DNA of 64,000 nt, from contig CAYNVQ010000008.1 in assembly GCA_964400735.1 (NCBI GenBank), forward strand, positions 124,001 to 188,000, written 5' to 3'. Position numbers and translations under genes: made by a program. This DNA comes from CAYNVQ01 sp964400735 (GTDB taxonomy: Bacteria > Acidobacteriota > Aminicenantia > Aminicenantales > Aminicenantaceae). The notes under the pieces are model-generated. The model saw only the letters and a list, made by a program, of their open reading frames with translations, was not told the origin of the DNA and did no database searches. This document shows positions 41,445 to 50,296 of this stretch, one piece after another (the stretch's first letter is position 1; each line of letters starts with the position of its first letter).

Positions 41445-42788
41445 TCAGGTCAAATCGACGTTCTTGATGAAGGAGGGAATATCGGAAGCCTCCTGGCATC
41501 CCACGAGCACCTCCCATCCAGGAAGACTTTCTTCCAGTTCTCCGCTGATCTGGGAGACGAAGCCAGGGATCACGATCTTTCTGGTTTTGACTTGCTCTTC
41601 CAGGCCGATATCCTTGATAAACTTGGCGATCTTTTTTCCATCGAACTTGCCGGCGGCCCATGCCGTCAGGACCGATTGGCCTTCGGTCTCGACGATCACC
41701 AGATGCGCAGATGTCCCGGCGTTCTCGATCTCCCCCGAGACCATGAAATATGTCAGGGAAAAATTGGTGGTGACGAACACCGGCGATTCGGGCGTCGGGT
41801 CTCCGATGGGGTAAACCTTGGGATCGACCTGGATCGGCTTTTGGGGATCGGTAAATATGTTTTGACGCAGCGTGAACAGCGTGTACAGCATGGCCTTGTC
41901 ATATTCGGGCAGAACGATGATCGAGCCGTACTTGCAGATCTGTAGCGAGGCCTTGGCTATGATCTCGTTTCTGCTCGTGCCCTTGATAAAAGAGAAAAGA
42001 GGATAACCAAACGGTTTGAAATTTTGCTTCAAGGCGGCCCGACGCAGGATCGTATTGTTCTGGACCTGCTGGTCTAGATCATCAATCTCTAAATTCAAAA
42101 TCAGCTCAATGACGCCGACTTGTCTGGCAGCCAGGCTCTGACTCTCCAGCTCCTGCAAAGACGCCGCCGTGAGGATGAGGCTCGTCCCGCTCGCTTTGGC
42201 CAGCTCGATGTCCTGTTCAGAAAGCTTGGAGTGAAGAAAGATGGCGGGACGGTCGTCTTTGAGAAGCTCGAGGCCTTTTTTCAGTGTCTCTCTATCCGTG
42301 CAGTTCAGGATGAGACCTTTTTTCGAGTTCTGTTTGACAGTTTCGATAGTTTGGATGAAATCCTGGCTGCCGGTCGAATCATGGGTGAGAAAAAAAAGGT
42401 CAAGGCGAAGTTTCTCTCCCACCCGTTCGGTTTTTAAATTTTCGATTTCGTCGATGGTTTGTCGAATATTCTCTATTCCCTCGGAGGTTCGAAGCTCGAT
42501 GCCGATACCCGTCTGGTGGAAGAAGGTTTTTTCGTGGCGGAACATCACGGTCTCTTCTCCCACCTTCAGAGGGTTGGCTCCTCCGATTTTCACCAGCCGG
42601 ATAGGGGGCTCACCGGCCGCCCCCAGAGTAGCCTTGGCCTCATCGGAAGCATGGGGGCAGGCGCTGAGTTCGGCTTTTTTCTGGGCCAGTTTCATGGCAA
42701 AGGCCATACAGGTTGGAATGCCGCAGTCTCCGCAGTTGGTCTTGGGAAGCAGTTTGAAGATATCCAATCCGGATAGGGCCATCGTCAT
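41445..42788 (-). CDS. acsC: Corrinoid iron-sulfur protein large subunit
   Basis: 447 aa, the normal gamma-subunit length. The N-terminal 4Fe-4S site is C19-X2-C22-X4-C27-X16-C44 (TNCGDCGIPTC and SACP), then a TIM barrel and the C-terminal corrinoid-binding domain (FVTTNFSLTYFMVSGEIEN, AAGKFDGKKIAKF). With AcsD it carries the methyl group to or from acetyl-CoA synthase. Its start overlaps the acsD stop by 4 bases. Methyltransferase AcsE, usually beside these genes, is absent from the window. Confidence 0.95.
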   Translation of the reverse strand: MTMALSGLDIFKLLPKTNCGDCGIPTCMAFAMKLAQKKAELSACPHASDEAKATLGAAGEPPIRLVKIGGANPLKVGEETVMFRHEKTFFHQTGIGIELRTSEGIENIRQTIDEIENLKTERVGEKLRLDLFFLTHDSTGSQDFIQTIETVKQNSKKGLILNCTDRETLKKGLELLKDDRPAIFLHSKLSEQDIELAKASGTSLILTAASLQELESQSLAARQVGVIELILNLEIDDLDQQVQNNTILRRAALKQNFKPFGYPLFSFIKGTSRNEIIAKASLQICKYGSIIVLPEYDKAMLYTLFTLRQNIFTDPQKPIQVDPKVYPIGDPTPESPVFVTTNFSLTYFMVSGEIENAGTSAHLVIVETEGQSVLTAWAAGKFDGKKIAKFIKDIGLEEQVKTRKIVIPGFVSQISGELEESLPGWEVLVGCQEASDIPSFIKNVDLT

Positions 42789-43762
42789 TCACCTCGCTCG
42801 CTTTTCCAGATTTCGGCGATCTTCTTCTTGACGGTTTCGACGGCCCGGGGATGATAGAGGATCAGGAGATCGGCCCCTGCGGCCAAAAGGCTAATGGCTG
42901 TGGCCGTTTCCCAATAGAGTCCTCTTTCCTCGACTTTTCCCCAGCTCGGGTAATCCTCTTCCGGTACGCGTGATTCCTTTATCCGAAATGTCTCGTATCC
43001 CGGATTCACCAGCATAGGAAAAGCCAGCATCTTATCCCCGGCCAAACCATCTATCCGGATCCTTTCCATGATGGAGTAGGTGTATTCGAGGCCGTATCCC
43101 AAAGTTCCAGTCAGGGGATCCATCACGATTCGTTCCTGTGGGAAGTTCATATCGGTCAACAGGATGTTCAACTGCTTCGCCAGGTTGACGTCTATGGGAG
43201 TTTGAGCCACCAGTGTATGATGGTAGGCGATGCAGGAGGCCGCAATGGTCTTGTAGTTGTCGGTCTCCACATAATTGATCAAGCAGTTCTCTCCGGCCGT
43301 CGCCTCGCAGATTCTTTTCATCACTTCGTTGATCTTCTCGAAATGGCTGTGTCCGCTGATGATCAGGGGGACGTTTACCCTGCCCAGTACCTCTTTGACG
43401 ACCTCCACTGCCTCTTCTGCGCTTCTATTCCCTTTTTCCGGATGTGTCCCTTCCAGCCTGACGCTGATCATCTCGGCTCCGTATTCGTTTACGCATTTCA
43501 GGGCCATATCCCCGGGCTTGTCGATAACCTCTCCGTAATAATCTATCAATGGCCCGGGGTATTTGTCCGGCTTTTTATCGAAGACTTCCATGGCTACCAC
43601 CGGCCGACGGGGGAAATGGCCTTCGAAGAAGTGAAAAGGAAGGGCATCGCTGCCGCCGACAGTGATGACCGAATCCCGTGTTCCTCCCTGTTCTGAGGTG
43701 GCGCCTAAAGTCACCTCGATCACTTTTCCTGCCTGGCGCTCCTTGGAGATTTCAAACGTCAT
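42785..43762 (-). CDS. acsD: Corrinoid iron-sulfur protein small subunit
   Basis: 325 aa TIM-barrel protein of the delta-subunit family: GGSDALPFHFFEGHFPRRPVV-type start region with H-F-E-G, then DPLTGTLGYGLEYTYSIMERIR and ETATAISLLAAGADLLILYHPRA near the C-terminus. It pairs with AcsC and holds the cobamide between them. AAAAGGGGAAAAA precedes the ATG. The gene starts within the last codons of cooC (11-base overlap) and overlaps acsC by 4 bases, so cooC-acsD-acsC are tightly coupled. Confidence 0.95.
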   Translation of the reverse strand: MTFEISKERQAGKVIEVTLGATSEQGGTRDSVITVGGSDALPFHFFEGHFPRRPVVAMEVFDKKPDKYPGPLIDYYGEVIDKPGDMALKCVNEYGAEMISVRLEGTHPEKGNRSAEEAVEVVKEVLGRVNVPLIISGHSHFEKINEVMKRICEATAGENCLINYVETDNYKTIAASCIAYHHTLVAQTPIDVNLAKQLNILLTDMNFPQERIVMDPLTGTLGYGLEYTYSIMERIRIDGLAGDKMLAFPMLVNPGYETFRIKESRVPEEDYPSWGKVEERGLYWETATAISLLAAGADLLILYHPRAVETVKKKIAEIWKSERGE

Positions 43763-44522
43763 TTTTTCCCCTTTTGATAAGCTCGGTCATCAAGCGGTGG
43801 ACTTCCCTATAGGCCGGGGAGTCTTTTTCGATTTTCCAGATTGGCACTCCAGCCTGGTCCATCCGGAGCAATTCATCATCTTCCGGAAGGCTAGAAAAAA
43901 GGTTCAAATCCTCTTTTTCGATCGTTTTCTGTAGCTTATCAGAAACCTTGCCTTTGACCCTATTCAGGATCAAGTATCTCTCTCCGACACGGGTATCCAG
44001 CTCGAAGAGAAGCCGGCTGATTTTGCCGGCTGCCTGAATGCCACGGGGTGAAGGATCGGAAACGATCAGGAGAAAATCGATGTTCTGTACCGTTCGACGG
44101 CTGAGATGTTCCATCCCCGCTTCATTGTCGATCACCACGTATTGGTAATTCTCGCTGAGAGTCTTGAGGATATCCCGTAGAAGATTATTCGCATAGCAGT
44201 AACATCCCGGGCCTTCCGGCCGGCCCATAGCGATAAGATCAAAATTTCTGGTTTCGATCAGACTGGCGTGGATCTTGTATTCGAGAAACTCCTGTTTAGT
44301 CATCGTTCCGGGGATTTTATGGGCCGATCTTTTCAACTCCTCTCTGATGGTCCCCACCGTCTCTTCGATACGGACACCCATAAGATCGTTCAGGTTGACG
44401 TTGGCGTCGGCATCCACGGCCAAAACAGGACCGAAACCTTGGTCATCCAGCCAGCGGATGATAAGAGCAGATAAGGTCGATTTTCCTGTGCCGCCCTTTC
44501 CTGATATAGCGATTGTTTTCAT
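43752..44522 (-). CDS. cooC: CooC/AcsF-type nickel-insertion ATPase (copy 1)
   Basis: 256 aa MinD-type P-loop ATPase. The deviant Walker A motif GKGGTGKST is at the N-terminus, VDADANVNLND follows, and the metal-binding CYC of the CooC family is in GPGCYCYANNLLRD (about residue 110). VVIDNEAGMEHLSRRT is the switch II region. It matures the Ni clusters of CODH and/or ACS. Lying between acsB and acsD it is the AcsF-like copy. AGGAGTAGGCT precedes the ATG. A second paralogue is at 50297. Confidence 0.92.
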   Translation of the reverse strand: MKTIAISGKGGTGKSTLSALIIRWLDDQGFGPVLAVDADANVNLNDLMGVRIEETVGTIREELKRSAHKIPGTMTKQEFLEYKIHASLIETRNFDLIAMGRPEGPGCYCYANNLLRDILKTLSENYQYVVIDNEAGMEHLSRRTVQNIDFLLIVSDPSPRGIQAAGKISRLLFELDTRVGERYLILNRVKGKVSDKLQKTIEKEDLNLFSSLPEDDELLRMDQAGVPIWKIEKDSPAYREVHRLMTELIKRGKNDV

Positions 44523-44531
44523 AGCCTACTC

Positions 44532-46736
44532 CTAGAATAAAGGAGGCATCCCAAGAGCAGGATGATTCATCCTGCTGATATATTCTAGAACCTCTTCCTC
44601 GGTTATGGCAATGGTCTCATCGGCAATCCTGTCCGCGAAGTCAGACATCCCCTCTCTTTTGCCGATCTCATCCAGGATAGGCGCCAGTTCCTCCTTGAGG
44701 GACTTGTTCATCCAGACGATGCGTTTGGCTCCTCCTTCGGCGCTGATGAATTTCTGGCTGCCGATGTATTGTTTGCTATGGCCGATGAATCCCGGTGTTT
44801 GCACTCCACCGCCGACCGTGCCGGCCAGAGTCGAAAACTTCATCCCGCTGGGTGTCATCCCGGTGTAATCCCGGTAAACGGTCATGATCCCGTTGGTCGA
44901 GGGGAGGATGCCGGAGATGCACTCGAAACATCCGCAGGATGTCATGGGAAACTCGATGATGCTGTAGGCGTTGAAGGTATCCAGCATTTTATGAGAATTT
45001 TGATAGACGAAATCGTTGACATCTTGCCACTGCCCCTTCTCGGCATCCAGGGTCTTTCCTTTTTTGACAGGTTGATTGGGCCCGGTGGGATTGATCTGGA
45101 AGGCCGCTTTTCCATCCAGCCAATTGTAGGCGCCGCAAAGGCCGGAACGTTCAGGCGTGATGATGCAGACATGGTTGGGGGCAAAGGATTGGCAGAGGGT
45201 GCAGGAGTAAAAGGTGTCTACCGCCTCGTCGGTCATATCGGCCATGCGGGCATCCCTTTCCCTGTAGACCTTCCGAGCTATCTCTATGAGTTCCTTGACC
45301 TCCTTTTCCCTTGTATAGATTCTCACCTGTACCTTGTCGGCAATTTTCCCGAATTCTCCGTGAATCTTGGCATGAAGAATGTTACTGAAATGATAGAATT
45401 TGAAACCCCTTGAATGGGCCTCTTTACTGATCCTGACCCAATTGATGTCCCGCTGTCCCATGTGGAATACGCCGTTGGCGCAGTTGATGAAGTCATGGAT
45501 ATAGCGCTCCAGGATAGGCTCGAAGTCTGGCTGCATCTCCCGACCGGCCACTTCCACCCAGATGCCCAGAGGAATCTGTGAGCCTTGGTCCAACAGGTCG
45601 ATCTCCGGTCCGATGAGTTCCACCTTGCCGTCCTCGACTTCGTCCATATCTTTGGTGGTCAAAAATTCGAAGCCGATCCGCTCCTGACCGGCCAGCTCGA
45701 TATACATATCCTCTTTGCGGATTCTCTCTCCTTGAAAGGCTGGACCGTAAGGAACCGGAATGGGAACCTCGGTGACGGTAATCTTCAGCCCCCGGACTTC
45801 GATGGCTTTGGAAACGATCTTATCGAGGGGGACAGGTGAGACCACGTGTTCATAGGTGCAAATTCCCGTGGGAAGGATCTGTTCGATATCGGTATCCGCG
45901 ATGGTCGGAAACCCAAAATTGATAGCGCCGGCAGCCTGGGCGTGTTTTTCGTCATCCACCGGCCCCAGGGCAAGGACGAAGGCGAAAACTCTGTTTTTAT
46001 TGTAGCGCAGGACTCTCTGGAAGTCTCCCGGTTGGGCACCTCCGAAAGAAAGGGCCACCCGGGTGGCGAAACCGAGAGAATGGACCGTGGCGGTCACGTC
46101 GCTGCCGAAAGGCACAAGCCTAGTCTCCCAGCCCATCTGGATTCCTTCCTCCCGAAGCTGTTGGGCCATGGATTTTCCATCCGTGGCGGCGGACATGAAC
46201 ACATACAGATTTTTTTCCTGCAATTCCCGGGCGATCTTCACAGCCATCTCATTGGTGGGGCAGAAACCGACACAGGCTGCAAATCCAGGGGCCGTACCGT
46301 CCACGAACTCGATCCCCCTTTCCCGCATGATGATGTCGTCAGCCGCTCCGATCCATAAATGTTCGTCATCGGGATTGGGTTCGGGAAGGTAGGGAAGGAG
46401 ATTGTGGGTGTATTTGATGGCTTCGATGATTTCATCAGCGAATAGGGTGGCCATGCCCGCATCCAGTGTATGTCCCAGATAGGGGACCCAAAGCCTTTCC
46501 TCCGGAAGAGGAGGCAGCAGCCTTTTGGCTTCATCCAGCAGTTCTTGCAGCCCGCCGAGAGAATCTATATTCAATCCTAGTATTCCATGGGAAATGGGGA
46601 GGTAGTACCCGGTGTTGGGGAATTCCACCTTGGTTTCCGGTCCCTTATCCTCAATGGCCTGCCTTAGTTCCTTTTCTGCACGGGCGACCAATTTGTGTGC
46701 GCCACGGATAGCGCGTGTGGCAATGAGTTTTGACAT
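44532..46736 (-). CDS. acsB: Acetyl-CoA synthase subunit of CODH/ACS
   Basis: 734 aa, full-length bacterial form including the N-terminal CODH-contact domain. A-cluster ligands are all present: Cys512, Cys515, Cys524, Cys534 (YSCTLCQSFAPNHVC ... GLC) and the proximal-metal bridge Cys601-Gly-Cys603. Their spacing (3, 9, 10, 67, 2) is identical to that of the Moorella enzyme (506-597), as recalled. It makes acetyl-CoA from CO, methyl-CoFeSP and CoA, or cleaves it in reverse. Flanked by cooS upstream (70 bases) and cooC downstream (9 bases). In this aromatic-degrading context cleavage of acetyl-CoA is the likelier direction (inference). Confidence 0.96.
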   Translation of the reverse strand: MSKLIATRAIRGAHKLVARAEKELRQAIEDKGPETKVEFPNTGYYLPISHGILGLNIDSLGGLQELLDEAKRLLPPLPEERLWVPYLGHTLDAGMATLFADEIIEAIKYTHNLLPYLPEPNPDDEHLWIGAADDIIMRERGIEFVDGTAPGFAACVGFCPTNEMAVKIARELQEKNLYVFMSAATDGKSMAQQLREEGIQMGWETRLVPFGSDVTATVHSLGFATRVALSFGGAQPGDFQRVLRYNKNRVFAFVLALGPVDDEKHAQAAGAINFGFPTIADTDIEQILPTGICTYEHVVSPVPLDKIVSKAIEVRGLKITVTEVPIPVPYGPAFQGERIRKEDMYIELAGQERIGFEFLTTKDMDEVEDGKVELIGPEIDLLDQGSQIPLGIWVEVAGREMQPDFEPILERYIHDFINCANGVFHMGQRDINWVRISKEAHSRGFKFYHFSNILHAKIHGEFGKIADKVQVRIYTREKEVKELIEIARKVYRERDARMADMTDEAVDTFYSCTLCQSFAPNHVCIITPERSGLCGAYNWLDGKAAFQINPTGPNQPVKKGKTLDAEKGQWQDVNDFVYQNSHKMLDTFNAYSIIEFPMTSCGCFECISGILPSTNGIMTVYRDYTGMTPSGMKFSTLAGTVGGGVQTPGFIGHSKQYIGSQKFISAEGGAKRIVWMNKSLKEELAPILDEIGKREGMSDFADRIADETIAITEEEVLEYISRMNHPALGMPPLF

Positions 46737-46806
46737 GAAACCTAGCCTCTCATACTTCCTTTACCTGAACGAACCATAAATTCATTTTGAAAATAGGTCC
46801 TATCGG

Positions 46807-48744
46807 TCAAATTTCAAGATCTCGCCTCATCTCCATATCGTAAAGAACCCGTTTCTTTTCCCTATCGATGCCCAAGTTTTTTCTTTTTTTATTGATGTGG
46901 TCGATCATCAGCGCCGCCATTTTTGCCGGTTCCTCTTCTACGCCCCATTTTCCTCCCAGAACCTTTTCGAATTCATGAAAGATATGGTTGGCGAATTTCT
47001 CGCTTCCCAGAACCGGAAGTCCGATTCCGAATATGGTGTACACACCGGAAGCGACAAAATAGTGGCCGATGGAAATCGCCTTTTCGCTCATCCATTCCGG
47101 GGCGGCGCCAGCCACGGGCAGCTCGCTGATGTCTTGGCCTAAGCCGCCGACTTTCACCATCTCGGCCAGCGCTATCAGGATGCGGCTGTTGTCTACACAG
47201 GAACCTGAGTGAAGAACCGGAGGCATGCCCACGGCCTCACAGACTTCGGCAAGGCCCTTTCCAGCGTGTTTAACCGCTGTTTCCGGCGTGAGCAGACCCG
47301 CTTTGGCGCAGGCGATGGCCGAACATCCTGTCTGCACCACCAGGATATCGTTGGCGATGAGCTGCTGGACGAGGCTGACATGGCCTTCGTCATGAACCAC
47401 TTTCGGGTTGCAGCAGCCCACGACACCCGCTACGCCTCGGATGCGGCCGTTGATGACGTTGCTGTTGAGAGGAGTGTAGGAACTGCGGAATGATCCCCCT
47501 AGCATGTAGTTGATGGCCTCGTGGCTGAAACCGGCAATAAGGTCCATTTTTTCCTGAGGGATGTCCACTTTCCTGCGGTTGGGAAAGTTCAAGACAGCTT
47601 TCTCGACTATGTCCCTGGCAGACTGGAAAGCGCTCTTTTCGCAAAACGGGACATATCGGACTCCCTCCATCCTTCCCTTCGATGATGTGGTGATAAGTTC
47701 GGTGTGGTAGTGTTTGCTGACCTCCGATAAAGAGGGCATGATGCACTGGACATCTACGATCATGGCCTCCACGGCGCCCGTGCTCATGGCAAGCTCTTGC
47801 TGCAGGATGTTGCCTGCGATCGGGAGCCCGTGTCGAATCAATATTTCATTGGCAGTACAGCAAATGCCTGCCAGGTTGATGCCCTTGGCGCCCTTGGACA
47901 TCGCCAATTCGAGAAGATCCTTCTCTTTTGCTGCCTCGACCAGCATTTCCGAAAGTACCGGCTCATGCCCATGGACCACGATGTTTACCTCTTTTTCGTT
48001 AAGAACACCGAGGTTCACCTGGCCCCGGAGCGGCGAAGGAGTGCCGAACAGGATGTCCTGAAGCTCGGTGGCGATCATGGACCCTCCCCAGCCGTCAGCC
48101 AGGGCTGTCCGGGCTCCGTGAAGCATGATATTCCGGTGATCCTGGTCCACTCCCATGTGCGTGCGGTGCATCATCTCCACGATTTCCCGGTCGATACCCC
48201 GGGGGACGATATCCAGCTGGCGCCAAAGTTCCTGGCGTTTTTCAGGTGCCCGTCGAATGAAGTCCACCTCGCCTTCCTGCCTTCCAAAGTTTTCCAAGGC
48301 CCTTTGCGCCACGTCCCGGCCGATATCTTCTTTTTTCCGGTCCTTGGTGGCGATCCCGAATAACTGAGCCACTTTGTTCAGTTTGTTGATATCCTTGATG
48401 GTGTACCCCGACTCAGGGGATTCCGAGGCGAGGAGTAGGGTTCTGGCCACGCCCCTTCCGTGGTCGGAATGGGCCGCCGCGCCGGCTGCGATCATCCGGG
48501 CGAAGTTGCGGGCTACGATCACCTCGGGTTTGGCTCCGCAGACTCCCTTTTTTGGGCCTTTCTCCTTGGGGCTGATACGGCAGGGCCCCATAAAACACAG
48601 ACGACAGCACAGGCCTTGTTCGCCGAATCCACAGCGTGCCTTTTGTTGATCGGAGCGGTCCCATATGGTTTCTACTCCCTGTTCAGCGGTTTTTTCCAGC
48701 AGTTTATTGACCGTGCTATCGATGCTTTTTTTATCCATTTTCAT
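46807..48744 (-). CDS. acsA: Ni-Fe carbon monoxide dehydrogenase, CODH/ACS-type
   Basis: 645 aa from the ATG at 48744 (an ATG two codons later at 48738 is equally possible). Cluster D/B cysteines in CGFGEQGLCCRLCFMGPC plus GVCG show the family spacing. Cluster C ligands are recognisable in VVHGHEPV, GICCTANE, VVGCCNPKV, VQTGCSAIACAKAG and SGSCVDNSR. It interconverts CO2 and CO at the C-cluster and feeds CO to AcsB through a tunnel. Follows the MetE-core-like gene by 64 bases and precedes acsB by 70. All catalytic residues I can check are intact. Confidence 0.95.
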   Translation of the reverse strand: MKMDKKSIDSTVNKLLEKTAEQGVETIWDRSDQQKARCGFGEQGLCCRLCFMGPCRISPKEKGPKKGVCGAKPEVIVARNFARMIAAGAAAHSDHGRGVARTLLLASESPESGYTIKDINKLNKVAQLFGIATKDRKKEDIGRDVAQRALENFGRQEGEVDFIRRAPEKRQELWRQLDIVPRGIDREIVEMMHRTHMGVDQDHRNIMLHGARTALADGWGGSMIATELQDILFGTPSPLRGQVNLGVLNEKEVNIVVHGHEPVLSEMLVEAAKEKDLLELAMSKGAKGINLAGICCTANEILIRHGLPIAGNILQQELAMSTGAVEAMIVDVQCIMPSLSEVSKHYHTELITTSSKGRMEGVRYVPFCEKSAFQSARDIVEKAVLNFPNRRKVDIPQEKMDLIAGFSHEAINYMLGGSFRSSYTPLNSNVINGRIRGVAGVVGCCNPKVVHDEGHVSLVQQLIANDILVVQTGCSAIACAKAGLLTPETAVKHAGKGLAEVCEAVGMPPVLHSGSCVDNSRILIALAEMVKVGGLGQDISELPVAGAAPEWMSEKAISIGHYFVASGVYTIFGIGLPVLGSEKFANHIFHEFEKVLGGKWGVEEEPAKMAALMIDHINKKRKNLGIDREKKRVLYDMEMRRDLEI

Positions 48745-48808
48745 TATCCTGTTCAATCCTTACTCTATTTCCTTAGAGAGTGAGGAGCCTTTAGCCGATA
48801 ATTCGGCT

Positions 48809-49855
48809 TCAGGATGTTCCTCGGAGGATCCGGCTCACGCCGGATAGTTGTTCGAAAATCTTTTCTGCCAGATGGATAGGAAGGGATCCTGTCCCGCAAC
48901 TGGGAGTGATCAGGCATCTATCCCAAAGCAATTGACGGTCAAGCCCTTTGCCGACTAGATTGTTTACGTCGTTTTTCAGCTTTTTCACCAAAGACTCCGG
49001 AGACTCGCGGTTGATTTTTTCCGATGTGGGAACGATTCCCCAGGCCAGTGAGCCTCCTTTGTCCAGGAAGTTTTTCAATTGATCGGGATAATAGGTTATG
49101 GTGTCGGCATATTCATAGGCGTCGAAACTGATGACATCCACTCCGGCATCCATCAAGATTGTCCATTCCGTATTTCCGCAACAATGGATCCCGGCAATGC
49201 CTTCTTCCTTATGAATGGCCTGGATGACTTCATTCAGATACTGCACCACATCCTTCCGGTGCACGCTCACATAAGTGGAAGAACCGAACCCGGAAAGGAT
49301 AGGTTCATCGATGAAGCAGAACTGATCGCACCTTAAAAATTTGAATTTCCGGAGAAGCCAGCGGGCTTTCATTTCCGTGCCTTTCACCAGGATGTCGCGG
49401 AACAAGTCGTTGTAGTAGATGGCCCGTTTATCCTGGTCTACACGGCCCAGGCCTACGGTGATAGGACCTGTAACGTGGTTTTTGAAGCAGATTAGACCAG
49501 AAGGGATTCCTTTGGACAGTCTTTTTTCCATCTCGTAGATACCCCGGCTGAATATGGGCGAGATTTTGAAGTGATCCAGATTCTCGGCCATGTAATTTTC
49601 GTAAAACTTTTCGAAGTCCGCGGTAACATCTCTATCTGTTTCGAAATACATTCTTTTTTTATCCTCATCTAATACCACACAAGGAAATCCCTCACTGTAC
49701 TGGATCTCCATGTTTTCCCTGAAATTGAGGGAAGGAAGTTGAGGCCAGATGGGGATTTCGGGGATGGTGTTCAAGATGATATCGCACGCAATAGAGGGGT
49801 CGGTATGGGGCATGCTTCCTATAGCCGTTGAGCGGCACTGAGGTTCGAAGATCAT
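48809..49855 (-). CDS. MetE-core/UROD-superfamily methyltransferase, candidate folate-independent methionine synthase (MesB-like)
   Basis: 348 aa, only the C-terminal catalytic barrel of cobalamin-independent methionine synthase. Probable zinc ligands: H-C-C in AGIHCCGNTEW (HxC motif), an acid in DVISFDAYEY, and the last Cys in ITPSCGTGSLP, matching the MetE pattern H, C, E/D, C. GSMPHTDPSIAC at the N-terminus and CFIDEPIL fit the superfamily. It heads the CODH/ACS operon. Short MetE-core proteins next to CoFeSP genes have been proposed to take the methyl group from the corrinoid protein and make methionine (published for Dehalococcoides-type and MesB proteins, recalled). GGAGGTGAAAC before the ATG. 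A generic corrinoid methyltransferase is the alternative. Confidence 0.72.
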   Translation of the reverse strand: MIFEPQCRSTAIGSMPHTDPSIACDIILNTIPEIPIWPQLPSLNFRENMEIQYSEGFPCVVLDEDKKRMYFETDRDVTADFEKFYENYMAENLDHFKISPIFSRGIYEMEKRLSKGIPSGLICFKNHVTGPITVGLGRVDQDKRAIYYNDLFRDILVKGTEMKARWLLRKFKFLRCDQFCFIDEPILSGFGSSTYVSVHRKDVVQYLNEVIQAIHKEEGIAGIHCCGNTEWTILMDAGVDVISFDAYEYADTITYYPDQLKNFLDKGGSLAWGIVPTSEKINRESPESLVKKLKNDVNNLVGKGLDRQLLWDRCLITPSCGTGSLPIHLAEKIFEQLSGVSRILRGTS

Positions 49856-49964
49856 GTTTCACCTCCGGTTTGAGGCCTCTTATGAGTATCCGATTTCAAT
49901 AACGATCTATAGTACCATAAATCGATTTTTTTTGGCATTCCCAATCATCGTGCGGAAAACAACC

Positions 49965-50133
49965 TTATTTCCGTGACAAAGAAACAGTCAGGCAGGCCGG
50001 TTCTTCTGCCCGCTGATTTTCCTCGGCTCGCTCTCCTCAACCTGCTAGTAAAGCTTGCTTTCCATGCCCGGTTGCCGCTGGATGGCTTCCTAACCAGGCC
50101 ACCTGACTTCAAAAAGACCCGTCACGGTAATAA
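49965..50133. repeat. 169-bp intergenic element with terminal inverted repeats
   Basis: Ends are TTATTTCCGTGAC (49965-49977) and GTCACGGTAATAA (50121-50133), reverse complements with one mismatch. The interior carries the block shared with 10421-10496 (TTCCTCGGCTCGCTCTC..., AAGCTTGCTTTCCATGCC, GGCTTCCTAACCA). No open frame of coding character. It sits between the cooC2 unit and the acs operon; the other 270 bases of the 49856-50296 gap show no gene, apart from a possible -10 (TACTAT, minus strand) upstream of 49855. Confidence 0.7.
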
Positions 50134-50296
50134 AAATGCTTTCCATCGTGTATAACTCAAACTATCCCCGGATACTCTGCTCTTCGACAACAATTTTGGG
50201 GTGGCCTCCTTGTTTAAAAGAAAGGGCCAGGGGTTGTAGCCCTTAGGTTGAACCGGATTTTATGAGTTCAGGATAGTAATAGGAGTGAAAATTTCA

